Shown here piece by piece: positions 1 to 12,939 of a DNA stretch of 64,000 nt (its first letter is position 1; each line of letters starts with the position of its first letter). The stretch lies in assembly GCA_031308135.1 (NCBI GenBank), contig JAHLJT010009436.1:164537681-164601680 (forward strand), given 5' to 3'. Source of the stretch: Acheta domesticus (lineage: Eukaryota; Arthropoda; Insecta; Orthoptera; Gryllidae). Under the pieces are notes generated by a model that searched no databases, was not told the origin of the DNA, and saw only the letters and a list, made by a program, of their open reading frames with translations. The translations under genes and the position numbers were made by a program.

Positions 1-1880
1 CGACGACTTCAACGGCGGTGGTACAACCACCATCACCACCCAACCACCGAACCTTCCGCCCCTTCTAAATGACGGAGAACCTAATGAAGTTTACTCGTCC
101 CTCCTTTCTCCCTTCTTCCTTTTCCCCCGCGCGCTCGGAATGTTTGGAATTAACAGAGCAATAAAGCCGGACCCGGGGTCCCAGCCGCGCATTGATTTCC
201 CTTTTAATTGGTTCAAAAGTTTATGTGGTTATCTTGCACCACACTTTCATCATCACTATCCTCGCCTCCCCTCCATTCCCACCATAACCACAACCACTTC
301 CTTCACCACCATTACGTTGCTGCAGTGATATTTTCCACACAATGATTTAAAAACTGGTCTAGAGTGACATTCGTATTTATTTTTCATTTCATTTATTTGT
401 TAGCGCTGGCAATTGAAAAAGTGTCAAGAAATATGTTACTACAAGTTTTTGATTTATTATATACAGTAATAATATTACTATATTAATGCTGAATATAATA
501 ACCACATAAAATCGTTTTGCTAACATAGCACGCACACCGCAAAAGAACAAATAATATACTTTCACAACATTGCAACAAATGAAATAGTTTAACAAAAATA
601 ATCTTCATGAATATTAAATAGCATTTAATAGTATATACGCATATATGAAATGTAACAATTATTTGGATTCAAATAATATTAGAAAAGTTGTTGTCCCAAC
701 ACGCAACTCGTGAATAGCAAATATTCAATGGCGGACGTCCTCCTCCTTGGAGCGTTGCAATTTCATGACACCAGATGTGTCGTAAAATGAGACGCACTGA
801 TTATGGTAAATCAGTCGTTATTCGCAGTATGAAAAAAAACAACAATCAAGTACTTGCGTCAAAATCGAATCTTTCATTGTTTTTAGATTTTTATCGAGTT
901 TTGCGGTATCTAAAAGACTTCGATAACTCTCACATGGCCAGACATTGCGCCATTTTGTTTCAATTTCTGCGGAAATTAATTTAATTGGAAATTAATAATA
1001 TAGATTTCACAGATTAGATCGACGCTAGCAGAATAATATCCATAACATTACTTGTGGAACATTGTTTCCATTTTATTAATGTGAGGAAAACAATATTGTT
1101 GTTACTGGAGAATAACGAGATACATCCACATGAATTTTATTTCTATCGTCCATAGTGTTCCGTATTCGAAAGGTACAATTTAGGGACGAATCTGATAAAA
1201 CATACATGTATATGTACTTCGAACACAAAACGAAATAATTTTGAAATTTGTTTTGAATAAATGGATTTTATTAACTTTTGAAACTTTTCCGATCAATGAA
1301 ACAATGTACACAAATCCAAATATGGTTGTTTTGAGAATAACTCTAAATCTTATTTCTTTTCATTGAATCTCAAGACCTACTTTTTTTTCCTTTATGAATA
1401 CCAAAAAATTCAAAGTACGAAATTACATATCTTCGTAAGTTTTGCGTTTGTAGGGGGTGACATTAGTATGCACATCTTTCTGATTATATAGTTTTTGATG
1501 GTTTCTTGTTATTTCCATAAAAACTGTTCATTTCTTCACGATAAGTGTATTAAATGTAATGAGTTAATAATTGCAATGAGTGATTTTTATTCGCAGAACT
1601 GTGTTGTGGATACTGACTTATTTGACATTAATAAAATTAATGTCAATTTACAAATAATTATTACTTGTAAAACATCTCTTGTGCCTTACAGTTTTAGCGC
1701 AGTTTACTTGCAAAACGAATGGTACTGCAAACTGAAACGTTTTTAAAAACTACTACGACTTACTCTCGTACTTTGGTGTGAATGTATCCAATACTTGTAA
1801 GGCGTTTTAACTTTCTCAACATCCTTTTAAATACAAAAATAAAACAACAATACAGGATTTTCAGTACGTTGACGCAATGC
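1..1880. other. AT-rich sequence, nothing recognised
   Basis: A short C-rich stretch with CCACC words occupies 1-320. The rest is AT-rich. Small open frames have no recognisable content. Confidence 0.6.
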
Positions 1881-2640
1881 CGCACCACACAGGTTAATCA
1901 ATGAAAACAGAAGACTTTTTTTTAGAGTTCTTGATTTCTCCAACAGGGACTACAAGTCCACTGTTTTCCCAGAGCGCAAAGCATGAAATAGAGCGTTTAA
2001 AGCATGTGGGACTGGGCTTGGTTGCGCGTCGTTATGAAGTTATTCGCCGGCGCTGAGCCCGCCCCCACAGCGGCCCTCTGGCGGCGGCGCCAAGGAACCA
2101 TTTGAATTTCAAATGTGACTTTTCAATTCTGAGTAAACCCAGCTTTAGGCCCTTGTGAGAAAATATTCCGCAGGCAAAGATATTACCTTTAAATCTTTAT
2201 ATATATAATTTCAGGAACGTGGAAGGAATGTTTGAAAGAATGCGGATAAAAATCGTCCACCTTTTTCCGCATATTGGTTCTTCTGAGGCTGCAGTTTTGT
2301 AATTGAATTGTGTGATAAAAATGAAAGAGTCCTGCGGAAGAGAATGGGTAGTTCAGATGTATGGACGAGAAAAGGTGCTTAACCGCACATAATAAGTTGT
2401 AATACACGAGTATCGTAAACTTCACACGAGTGTATTAATACTCATTACATCCAGTTTCATACGGTACTTTTTCTACAACTTTTATAAGTTAAACTTTTAC
2501 ACAGTATAGCTTCGTGCCAGTTGGCATGCAGGATTTAGCCAAGGCTACCTAGCGGACAGTACCCTAAACCTACCCTCACACGCCCTTGCATGCTGCCGCA
2601 GGTGGCTGTGGCTAAATCAAACTGAAATTACGATCCGATT
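1881..2640. other. CpG patch and small inverted repeat
   Basis: CpG-rich sequence at 1980-2100 includes CTGGCGGCGGCGCC. GATTTAGCCA (2532-2541) and TGGCTAAATC (2609-2618) form a 10-bp inverted repeat, with GCATGC just outside and inside it, perhaps a decayed foldback element. Confidence 0.4.
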
Positions 2641-2706
2641 TATTTTTAATAATTTTTGCCGAAAAACATTACTAATAATAGTAATAAAATAAAATAAAAC
2701 TGACAA

Positions 2707-2707
<1 letters not shown>

Positions 2708-2744
<37 letters not shown>
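2708..2744. repeat. (AT)n microsatellite
   Basis: About 18 perfect AT units. Confidence 0.95.
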
Positions 2745-2752
<8 letters not shown>

Positions 2753-4119
2753 TATATCAAATAATTTTAATGTACACAATCGAACGAAACATTTACTAGA
2801 ATTCTTCTCAATGATTAATTAAGTTTCAATACTTGGTTTGTAAACATCTCTGAAATTGGTCGAGAACCTATATCATAATGAAAACTGTATCGCAATGAGT
2901 ATTATTATGAAACTTGTTGCAGCCAACAAATGACAGCATTATACAATGGGAGTAGAAAAAGCAATGAACGCGAATGATCTTTTATCTGTGTTTGGAAAAG
3001 ATATTTCAATATTAACAGATTCCTGGCAATCGTAGATTGGTACCACTTGCTCGACATAATTTGAGACCACAGTGAACATGTTTAGAAATGGGAGTATGTG
3101 TGTCCGAATTGATTGGGTGTATTACTGCTAACGTAACGTTGGATGTAATTGTTCTCATAACGTGCGATTCTGTGGCTTCAAAAATTGCGCACATGAAACC
3201 ACGATTCGGAAATATCAAGGTTTTGTGAACATTTTATGACGTCGTACACTGAATCAAATTATCTGATTTCGTTCTCGCGAATGTAGTAACTAAAAGATAG
3301 AGCTCATTTCAACCAAATGTCACAAGGTAATAAAAATATAAATGAACTATCAATCCGTGAAGCGATATAGTCAATCAGCAAAGCAAGCACTTGTATATTT
3401 AATGAACTCCTCGTACGTTATTTTCTCAATTACCTTGACCTTAAAAAAAGGGTTCAGTTATCGAGTCAAAAGTGAATAAAACTTTTATCATGTGAATAGC
3501 AACAATGTGGATAAATACTTTGTCAAGATATTCTCACCTCTTAAAATAAAATACAATTGTTTTGTTTTGCTGATTAGCAACATATCAACTCTGTAGTGAA
3601 CATATTAATTTTTCATTCATAAATTTTACTCATAGTTTCATTTTCCTTAAATATTTCATTCAAATTTTTGAACGTCAAATAATTGTGAAAAAATTGTCGA
3701 TTATTTCTTTATGAGTATTAAAGGTTGCTATGATCATGAAGAGCAGCCAATCCATTTAAGGAATAAATTTACAAAATGTGCTATTGTATACTGCTCGTCA
3801 AACACAAATGTTGAAAGAATTCAATGAAACGGGAAGCATTATCTCTTCTGTAATACGTACTGCAAATTTAACTTTCTATTTGCTGATAGAAAAAATAACA
3901 TTATTTATTTATTCTGTAATGAGGGAAACAAAACATAATGTTAAAAAACTTCATCTGTAATAATGGTGTAAATCAACAAGAGCAAACAACGTCGAAACGA
4001 GCCAGCGGCCGGAAAAACACCACGGCACCCGTCGCACACGATTGGTTCATTCAAATCTGGAGGCTGCAGCGGAACAAATGAAAGCTGTCTGAGACGCAGC
4101 GGAGTTTTTCAATAGGTGG
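2745..4119. other. AT-rich sequence, nothing recognised
   Basis: No exon, repeat structure or element end was seen. Confidence 0.6.
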
Positions 4120-4225
4120 CTGGGGCGCAGTGGAGGAGCAGGGTAGGGCGGGAAGAGGCGGGGGGTGGGGCGGGAAGAGGCGGGGCATGGGGCGGGACGG
4201 GGCGGGGGGGGGCGGGGAGTCGCGG
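4120..4225 (+). repeat. G-rich GGGCGGGAAGAGGC tandem block
   Basis: Modules GGGCGGGAAGAGGCGGGG and GGGGCGGGACGGGGCGGGG follow in tandem. It has several G-runs of three or more and so is a candidate G-quadruplex sequence. Confidence 0.8.
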
Positions 4226-5570
4226 GCAAAGGGTTGGGCGCGAAAAGCTTTATCTTTGTTTTCGCAACTGTAATGTCTGTGCGCCAATCCCCACCAGCCG
4301 GTCGCTGGTGTTCGCCAAAAGAGGATTAGTCTGAATAATCATTCCGATAAGCTCTTAGTGCGAATTCTCCTGCACGGCGTTTCCTTTCTTTTGTCCGGTA
4401 ACAGCCGGCAAGAAAGACAAGCTCGCAGATAAGCCCTCCGGAACAGCAGTTTTCAGATTTCTGTATTGACGTTTCGATATGAATTTCAATACGGTTCCGA
4501 TTCCTGTGGCTATTGTACTCGAGAATAACCGCTCGATGAGGCATTGTGCCAATTTCCAGAGATAATGAAATTTCGTCGCTTTTCACTGAGGCTGCTTCTA
4601 TGCAGAATAAATATTTTTGTAGCACGGCTGAGATTATTTATTGATGTTCTAGAACTTTCGAGTATTTCTATATTTTTTCCTTCCGTCGTTCAAATAAATA
4701 TTTATCTTTCTAACAAAAATAAAATGCAAATAATATAATTCTGCATTTCATTTCTTTGACGTTTTATGCAACACAATACTTGGCTTTCATATGCATGATT
4801 TATATTTCACGAGGATTCGTATCAGGGAAAATGTGTAAGAGTGCCAGAGAAGGTTGCTTGAATTGACTGCAGTTTACAAGATGGCTCTTCTCAAAGCTTC
4901 ATGTCGTGAATATGAGGGAGTGTATCGAAGTCAATATATGAATTCTTGGAATCGAAGACCCTAAGGGATATACACTCGCTGCGACAATGTGGCTTTCGTG
5001 TGCCTCGGAACGAGGAAAAAAACAGCGAGAGGAGGAATAGAAAATAGAGGGAGACGAGGAAAGTTTTCCGTGAAAACACGAAAGTGTATTGACGCGCAAA
5101 TATGTTACTAGCTGGAAAGTAAAATATTAGGTAGAAATGAAAAGTATAAGACGAGAAAGAAGTCAGAGACAGACACAAAGTTGTAGAAGAGCAATACATA
5201 AGTGAAGAAGGAAGAAAGCATATAAGCATAGAAGTATAAAAAGATATTTAAAACGATCTAAATATATCTACAAGTATCAAAAAAGATCTACAAGTTCAAT
5301 TATAAGGACGATATGAGAGGCAGAGTTCACAATAATGAAGAGATATAGAAAATTTGAGGAGAAGAGCACAAAGGTGACGTTAGAGAAAACATGAAGATAT
5401 AATATATGAAGTGTAATACGCAGTGATAAAATGCAGTGATACAGATATGCTTGACCGAGAGAACAAATTAATAAAAAGAGGTATAATAGCACATTTCAAA
5501 CGAACAGTATTAAGAGTTGAAAAGGATGTCAAAACTGGATGAGAGATAGAATATGTGTAATATGGGAAAA
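4226..5570. other. AT-rich, partly purine-rich sequence
   Basis: The + strand is purine-rich from about 4910 to 5560. Frames of about 100 codons at 4326-4625 and 4891-5229 (minus) contain no known domain. Confidence 0.55.
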
Positions 5571-6520
5571 TAGTGGTGTTGCAACAGCGCACACTTCATT
5601 ATTTTCAACTTTTGCAATTTTCCACAATTCAGATAATTTTTGATAGTTTGACGGACTACACCATCTTTTAGGCGTCATTTCCTCTATTCTTAAAAAAAAG
5701 TAAAAATTAGTGCAATGTTTGAGAAAATGTTGCACCAAATTGAAATAATATAAGAAGAAATTACGCTAAAACTATTCGTTTCTTCAACAAATTGTCCTTT
5801 ATCTTATTTAAAAATCAATTTTTTGGAACATTTCATTTAAGTCAATCTCAAACTTCTGTATTGCACTTTTATATTGTGAAGTTTTTGCAATTTTCGAAAA
5901 TACAAAGAGTTCACTGGAAATACGACCAGCACCACTTTTTTATCGTCTTTTGATACACGCAAGGAGGAAATTTAAAGAGGACATTTTGAAGACCGAGCCG
6001 TTTTTGAGAAAATATTTGTTTAAAAATTGCCTACATTTTACGCAATATTACGCGAAAGTCTTTTAAGCATCTTTTGCTCTATTCGAAAGCAAGGTTCAAT
6101 CTAAAAATTTAGAGACATTTTTGAAAAACAATTGAAATTGTTGTTGATGCGTCATGAAAAGTATTCCCCAAAATTAAGTACTCGTCTCAAACTCTCAGGA
6201 TCTCGTGTTCTTCGAAATCGATGGAGGAATATTAATTTTGGAGGTAATCTTCTGAACTGAGTAAGCGCTAGCGTTGATGTCAGACAGACAGATTGAGAGA
6301 GACAGAGACAAATAGGCATGCAGACACGTGGACAGACAAACGTTTTCCCGTCAATCGATTTTTGGGTATCAAGGACACACATTACATGGATTTTAGTACA
6401 CAATGTGTTAGAGGAAGTTATTTACTACCTATAACAGCAAGATGTATCCACTTTTTCATTACCCTGACCCACAATAAGATTTTTGTCAAAAAGCTGCTAG
6501 TTTCCGCTGCATGATTCCAA
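5571..6520 (+). mobile_element. Family A element, diverged copy
   Basis: It begins TAGTGGTGTTGCAACAG, matching the CTAGTGGTGCTACA terminus of the copy at 52-53 kb. It contains GAGCCGTTTTTGAGAAAAT (one of the 310-bp unit motifs), GGAGGAATATTAATTTTGGA, a CAGACAGACA-rich simple repeat (6280-6340), then CGTTTTCCCGTCAATCGA and GGTATCAAGGACAC. The order is the same as in the other copies. The right boundary is uncertain. Short open frames over it are not genes. Confidence 0.7.
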
Positions 6521-6784
6521 CATTTTATCTTTACTGCATAAACATAGTAAGAAGATAAAATAATAGGATAATATACAAGTAGGCTAGCGAACGAACTTTG
6601 CAGAGAAGGGTCTGAAACATCTGAATAGAGGTAGTGGGGAATGGAAGCAACGACGAAACGAGAACATGCATAAAGAAGTGAAAAAGAGCAAACAACTCAG
6701 GAAAAAAGCGAGTACACGCGAGCGCCTGAGAAATAATTTCCTGCTGGGAAGACAAAGTCTGTTTCAAGGAAAGGCCCTAGAGAG

Positions 6785-7145
6785 CAGGAAGAAAGAAGTG
6801 GAAAACGTGTGCGCGAGCGAAGCAGAGGCGAAGGCGGAGGCGGAGGCAGCGAGAAGGCGGAGGCGGCGCCGCCGGCTGTTTTGACAGGTAGTGATCGCGA
6901 CGCGGCCCCTTATACGGAGAGTAAATATTTGACTTCTGGTCCTCTTTTGAGGCTTTCTATCCTCACCCCCGTCCCGTCCTCGTTCATCCCCGGCGCCGAC
7001 GCCCTCCGCCGACGCGCGGCCTCGTGTCCTCCCCCTCCCTCCCTTCCTCCCTCCCACTCCTCCTTCTCTCACCCTCCCTCCAACTTCCGGCTCCCTCCTC
7101 GATCTTCTTTTCCTGTCCCGTCTTCTCAGACCAGCCACTCTCGCC
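6785..7145. other. CpG-rich block with GGCGGA repeats
   Basis: GCGGAGGCGGAGGC-like words (6830-6875) are followed by a pyrimidine-rich, CpG-rich stretch (6960-7140). Open frames occur on both strands by composition. No exon is recognised. Confidence 0.6.
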
Positions 7146-8394
7146 CAGATTTAACGTTGAGTAAATTTCTTTCGAGCGTACACTTCGCCCAAATTGAAAT
7201 GATTCAAAAGATATCTCCTCTTCAGAGGTTTCTCATTAAATGTCGGTGTGCAGGTGCTCCCGAGAATTTTAGCAAATGGAAACAGCGCATCACTTAAGAG
7301 GCGTGTCCGCCAGAGGCGAGGAAGTTGCTTCAATCTTTCCTTAATAATATTGAAAAGAACCCCTTTCGTGTGGGGGAGAATGATGGAACGTTGAATTACT
7401 GTACCATATGGCTCTCTTTGGCAGAAAAACGTTCTCATTTGTAGAATTACTGAAGGGTGATTCTCAGATCTCTTGCTCTCTGCGCCAGCTAAAACAAACA
7501 ACTTACACCTCCTCCAAATTATTCATGTTTCGCATCTTACATTAACTGATAAAATGTGTAGATGAACCAAATTAAATTATGACTCGCATATTTCTGTGAT
7601 GCGTAATTCACGACTGCATTGATTATTAAGCAAATGAATAAAGAGGTAAAACAATTAACATATTTTTCTCTCTGGCATTTCACTTATATTAAAATATATA
7701 ATATCGAAATCAAAATCATTCTATAATAATAACTTAAATGTCTTAAGGGTGTATGTGATTGTCTGTGCAAGAGTCATTATTAAAAAGCAGTAAATGCAAA
7801 TGCAAACGTTAATCTATTACAAAAACTTAGCTTAACGTGACGCCATCGGCGTGTATTTTCAACTTAAAAAGTTTTATTTGTGATTTGTAATCTCATAATA
7901 CAAATAAATTTTAAATATCTTAAAATATCACGGCTCGTCTAATTCCAACATAATAAGGTGCATGGAAAAGTATCGGTTGAAATATTCGTTCAAATTTTTG
8001 TTTCATTACAAAATCAAGTGTTCTTTTTGTCAGTCAGTCAAATCGTAACAATTCATAGAAATGCTAGAAAGAGAGTACAGTAATAACTTTTCTCCAATGG
8101 AGTCGTAGATGCATTAAAACCATCAAATACACTAGGTTTCCACGAATCATTCCAGAAAACTTTAGAGGGAACAGACGGCGATTTGTCAGTCGATATGTCT
8201 TGTCGTGAGAAATCGAATGAACTTCTGATCAACGCTGTAGTCATCCAATATGCGAGGCTTACAAGCTTACAAAAATAAACATGATCTTTTGAGAACTTTC
8301 CTTGTCGCCTGGATAGATACCGAAAAAAGTAATAATTTCCTCACCAGGAGACTGACACACGAATGACACCTCATTTGCTCGTATTGGTGGACCG
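7146..8394. other. AT-rich sequence, nothing recognised
   Basis: A 116-codon minus-strand frame (7151-7501) is unrecognised and lacks supporting splice or domain evidence. Confidence 0.55.
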
Positions 8395-8640
8395 CAATGG
8401 GTCTAACCGTGAGTGACCGCGCGCCGAACGCAGGTTCCTCGTTTTCTATGTAAGGTCTTGCAGCGCACGTGTGTGGCAGTGCGTGCGTCACGCGGCGTGA
8501 GCGCAGGGCCATCCCTTATCGCCGCGTGGGCGCGTGCGACGCTAATCGCTCCCCGGAGCGCAGCGCCGCGCCGCGCCGCCGCAACGGCTCCCCGGCCGCC
8601 GCACTCCCCGGCGCAGACGCTCGAGTAAAATACGTCGATG
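8395..8640. other. CpG-rich block
   Basis: Dense CpG including GCGCCGCGCCGCGCCGCCGC near 8560. No promoter or exon signal is convincing. A possible degenerate LTR-like stretch lies to its right (8650-9340). Confidence 0.5.
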
Positions 8641-8649
8641 GCAAGTCGA

Positions 8650-9340
8650 CAGTTCTCCAGACAGACTTAGTGAAATGAAACTCAGAGAGTGAGAACACAC
8701 CGAGTTTATTACAGAAGTGAATAAATACAGGTTATACAAATTTCTATTACAAAGTCGAAAATGGTTGTGAACCCTTTACAATATCTCCTTAGAAACTATA
8801 TAGGCTACATCCCCACTCCTGTTTGTAAGTACATGGTGGAGGGGGAGATACTTGTTATGGTCAGAGACGCAAGTGCGCTCTGTGTGGCCCTTATCACGGG
8901 CGGAGGGGGAACTCCAAAGCGAGGATCTTGGTATCGCGAGGACTGTGCCCCGAAGTGACCTTTCATGATTACATGGAGGTTAAGGGGCAGGCGTTAGTTA
9001 TTGGAGCCTTCGACGTCTAATCTGAGCGCAGGGCGCAACTGCGATGAAATTTATTAATATTTATTAGGTGCTTAAGATAGAAGATCGTTAAAATTATCGG
9101 GGACACGAAAAGGCGCCTTCTTTCTGGTTCCAAGATATTGGTTATCGGGCCTTGTGCTTTAATTAAATTCGTAAGCCCTGCTTTGCTCCGGAGTACATTG
9201 CGTAATGCTATGTACAGCCTGTACGCTCTGTACGTGGGGATATAAGTCTCGCAGGCGGCCCCCCGGCGGCGGGGCACGTCCACGCTTTGGAGACAAACGG
9301 CAATCACTCGTCTGATGCAGTCGTGAATGGGGGACAACCT
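8650..9340. other. Moderate-GC unrecognised stretch, possibly an old LTR
   Basis: Read on the minus strand it has mixed GC content and ends in TTCTGTAATAAACTCGGTGTG, a polyadenylation-like motif near 8700. No paired LTR, primer-binding site or protein motif was found. Open frames of 65 and 106 codons are unrecognised. The LTR idea is speculative. Confidence 0.2.
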
Positions 9341-9429
9341 CGATTAGACGAACGTGGATAAATAGAAGTTAGATAACTACGTACGATAGAAATTGCAACT
9401 TGCGAGACTGCGAGTCCGAGAACTACAAC

Positions 9430-9981
9430 ATGGACAGCCGACACTTCGAAAGCCGCAACTTCGACCACCACACTTTCGACCTCCGCAACGTGCGCCACAG
9501 CAACTTGGACAGCCGTAACTTGGACAGCCGCAACGTGGACAGCCGCAACGAGGACAGCCGCAACGTGGACAGCCGCAACGAGGACAGCCGCAACGTGGAC
9601 AGCCGCAACGTGGACAGCCGCAACATGGACAGCCGCAACGTGGACAGCCGCAACGTGGACAGCCGCAACTTGGACAGCCGCAACGTGGACAGCCGCAACG
9701 TGGACAGCCGTAACTTGGACAGCCGCAACGTGGACAGCCGCAACTTGGACAGCCGCAACGTGGACAGCCGCAACGTGGACAGCCGCAACGTGGACAGCCG
9801 CAACGTGGACAGCCGCAACGTGGACAGCCGCAACGTGGACAGCCGCAACGTGGACAGCCGCAACGTGGACAGCCGCAACGTGGACAGCCGCAACGTGGAC
9901 AGCCGCAACGTGGACAGCCGCAACGTGGAAAGCCGCAACGTGGACAGCCGCAACGTGGACAGCCGCAACGTGGACAGCCGG
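9430..9981 (+). repeat. 15-bp minisatellite, unit AGCCGCAACGTGGAC
   Basis: About 31 regular 15-bp units occupy 9511-9975, preceded by about five decayed units back to 9430. Because the unit is a multiple of three and lacks stops, both strands stay open for about 600 nt. The + strand would read V-D-S-R-N repeats and the minus strand C-G-C-P-R or L-R-L-S-T. Variation is limited to the GTG position (GAG, TTG, ATG) and is concentrated at the left end; 9766-9927 is uniform. No start context, signal peptide, unique flanking domain or splice sites support a protein, so this is called a tandem repeat. Confidence 0.95.
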
Positions 9982-10839
9982 ATAAACGCAGAAACATTGA
10001 ATTGCTTCTTATAAAATTTAAGTACGATTTCTAGATTGTAAGAAGGAAGTTATTCTGAAATAGCAGAGAGACATACGAATTTTGTTTATGTATATTGCAT
10101 GCTATTCACTCCTTTGTTGTTTTTTGCATGGAATTTAACCGCTTCATCACCCTATGTTCAATTGTTCTGTCAAACGAGAAAATAACTTATGACTAGGTGG
10201 AGTATATGTAATAGTTTTATGTGCTAATTAGTGGCAGTAAGAGCGGAATCTAAGTATTAGCTAGGCAGTAATATCCAGCATAGGTGCTTTGAAGAATGGA
10301 GAATTTCTGCACCAGAAAATATTAGTTTTTCTCCCCTACATAAGTGTTTTCTTCAAATTTATTTTTCTAAGTAATAAGACAGTTCTTTCTTTTCTTACGG
10401 CTCAATCATCTTTGAAACAAATACTCGTTTGATATTACATTTAAATCGTATCGAAATCCATTAGCAGAAATAACATCTTGCGCACGTTTTACTGTACGTT
10501 GTTTTTGGAACGAGACAAGCAATGTCCTACTTTCCAGTCATGTTTACATGCATATTTCGCAGAAATAAAAAGACCTAATTTGATTCTGCAGTATGTCGAT
10601 ACTACTACTTGATTTGAGGAATGTTTTATTGTACTACAAAACAATTGAATTTCCAACGAAATATTATCCATAAACGAATACTTTTCTAGACATAACATGT
10701 TTGTAAAACAGTTGCTATATAGTTGCAACGTGCTTACGTTGCGAAAACACATATTTATAAAGAAATCTCCATTAGGTTTTCCATCTTAATTCATCATTAA
10801 CGTCGTTTCTCCATGCTACACTCCGAGCGCACCGTGTTT
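9982..10839. other. AT-rich sequence, nothing recognised
   Basis: Unique-looking sequence between two GC-rich blocks. Confidence 0.6.
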
Positions 10840-11440
10840 CACTTTTCATCTTCCCTTTCATTTCCTTCACTTCTTTCTCGGGCGTCGCCGTTTCTTTTTG
10901 CTCCCGCTGCGGTGACCGCTCCGGCAAATCTCATTTTTGGGCAAGTGTGGCGGTGTTGTGAGCAAACTCGCACGTCCTGGACCGCGCTCCGCGTTCCCCC
11001 TCCACCGGCCCGCGCGCCCCACCCCGCCCCGCCTCATTCCTCCTCGCCGCCGTCCCCGACCTCGTCACCGCCTCCCGTGTTCCCCCTCATCCCGCCCGCG
11101 CCGTTGCTGAGCGCGTCGCTGCAGCCATCTCACTTGGGGCTGTACTTCCACCCCCTCCGCCGCGCGCCATGGCTCGCTCGCTCGCGCGCCGCCCGCGGTC
11201 GATACACGCCAGGTGGCGGGGAGAGGAGGGGAGAAGGAGAGGGCAAGGGAAAGGACGGGTGGCGCGGGGTGAGGCGCCGTGGGGTGAGACGTGACAGCAC
11301 AGGAGGGGCGAGGTGGACCAGACGGCGTAGGAGTGAGACGTGAAAAGACGTGGTAGGTCAGGAAGTATCAAAACGAGACGTACTGGGACCAGACTTATCA
11401 GAACGATACGTGGAAGGAGCAACGCGACGAGACCATGGCT
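10840..11440. other. CpG-rich block with C-to-G strand switch
   Basis: The + strand is C-rich at 10980-11165 and G-rich at 11215-11440. GAGACGTG-type words recur at the right end and lead towards the 15-bp array at 11574. Confidence 0.55.
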
Positions 11441-11573
11441 GCGTCGTTAGCAGATCGGAGTGGCAGAAGCTGGGGGGGGGGGAGGATTGTGGCGGCAAGG
11501 AACATGATGTGTGAATCGTTTCGGATTCAAAGTAGTGAGGAAAGTGGCACGGTCAGGGACAACAAGGCGGGGA

Positions 11574-11856
11574 GGAACGTAACGGGAAGGTTCGTAACGG
11601 GGAGAATCGTAACGAGGAGGAACGTTAACGAGGAGGATCGTATCAAGGAGGATCGTAACGTGGAGGAACGTAACGGGGAGAAACGTAACGGAGAGGAACG
11701 TAACGGGGAGGAACGTAACGGGGAGGAACGTAACGGGGAGGAACGTAACGGGGAGGAATGCAAGGGGAAGAATGTAACGGGGAGGAACGTAACGGGGAGG
11801 AACGTAACGGGGAGGAATGCAACGGGGAGGAACGTAACGGGGAGGAACGTAACGGT
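11574..11856 (+). repeat. 15-bp minisatellite, unit GGGGAGGAACGTAAC
   Basis: About 19 units of 15 bp; the left ones are diverged (ATCGTAACGAGG and similar) and the right ones nearly identical. Two units carry the shared variant GGAATGCAA, suggesting duplication of a block of units. Open frames on both strands follow from the 15-bp period. Confidence 0.92.
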
Positions 11857-12539
11857 GGTAGCAGGTGGTAAGTACAGGTCACCTTAAGCCAAGGAGAGAG
11901 GTCAGGGCAAAGAGAGTGGGTGTGTATAGATCACAAATTCAGAGGGTGAACAAGGGGCAGATCGGACATTGCAGGTGGATCCGATGCAGCGCCGTTACTA
12001 TTTATTTCGCACCACATAGAAAGCGAAGTTAATGAATGGCAGAACATGAACTTTATTTGCAACAAAGTGTGGTGTTTATACATTTTACATGTAAATATAT
12101 TTGTAGTAAATACCACGACAAAATACTTCACTAATTAATTTCCAGTGTTACATACGCGTACGATGACTCTAATTGTTGTCGGCACTAATAGACTACTTCC
12201 AAATTTCAAAAATAATGTTACTGATTAAATGAAACGGGCGTACAGAGCAGCAACTCTTTTATCGAAACAGAATTGACAAAAACATTTGTTTTCTGATGTT
12301 GCAACAGTACTGTTTTTGATATCCCAGTACAAATTCCCCTGTTGGTATTTTAGTTTGTGCGAACATTTCAAGAAAATCAACATTGTGCGCTCTTTTGCAA
12401 ATTACCTTTCTTTTCCACCCCTCCTCCTTTATTTCCTGCACCCCTCCTCAGCCTCTGCCACTCTTTGTCCAGCTCGTTTGCCGTATCTTCAGCCGTAATA
12501 ATCTTGGGATTGCAGAATTCAGCAGAGGGGACTTCTGCC
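11857..12539. other. AT-rich spacer between minisatellites
   Basis: Nothing recognised. Composition changes sharply near 12520 where the G-rich repeat begins. Confidence 0.6.
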
Positions 12540-12939
12540 CAGCCAAGGCCACGTCTCGCACGACGGAGGAGGCGCTCGGGGTCTCGGGCGGGTGGAAGCA
12601 GCAAGGGCGGCGAAAGGGCGCTGGTGGACGGCCTTCCAGGGTTGCGGCAGGACGGCACGCGGCGGAACAGGGCGGATCAAGCGCTGGAGGGTGGGACGGG
12701 GCTGAGCGAAGGACTGGGCGAGGAGCGGGACGAGGACCGGACGGAAGGAGGACTGGGACGAGCTGAAGCGGGAGTAAGGCATCCGGCGGGAAGCGGGGAG
12801 ACGTGGGGTGAAGCGGGACGTGGGGCGGGACATGACGAAGCGGGAAGGAAATTGAACTGGGAGGAAAGCGGGATATGGGCAAAAGGGGCGGGATGAAGTG
12901 GGGATGGGCAGGGAAGAACGTGGCGGGACATGGCGGTGT
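12540..12939 (+). repeat. Degenerate G-rich cryptic repeat leading into the 44-bp array
   Basis: Words of the type GCGGGACGTGG and GGACGAGG recur irregularly. The strand is strongly purine-rich and CpG-rich. It looks like an older, decayed relative of the adjoining 44-bp array. Confidence 0.6.

Noticed and set aside
177..250. Possible further copy of family A near TTCCCTTTTAATTGGTT
   Set aside because: Only about 14 of 17 bases match, with no collinear neighbouring blocks.
9377..10014. Overlapping open frames of 181-206 codons on both strands (VDSRN and CGCPR repeats)
   Set aside because: A 15-bp stop-free unit keeps the frames open; the flanks decay to AT-rich sequence with no domain or splice support.
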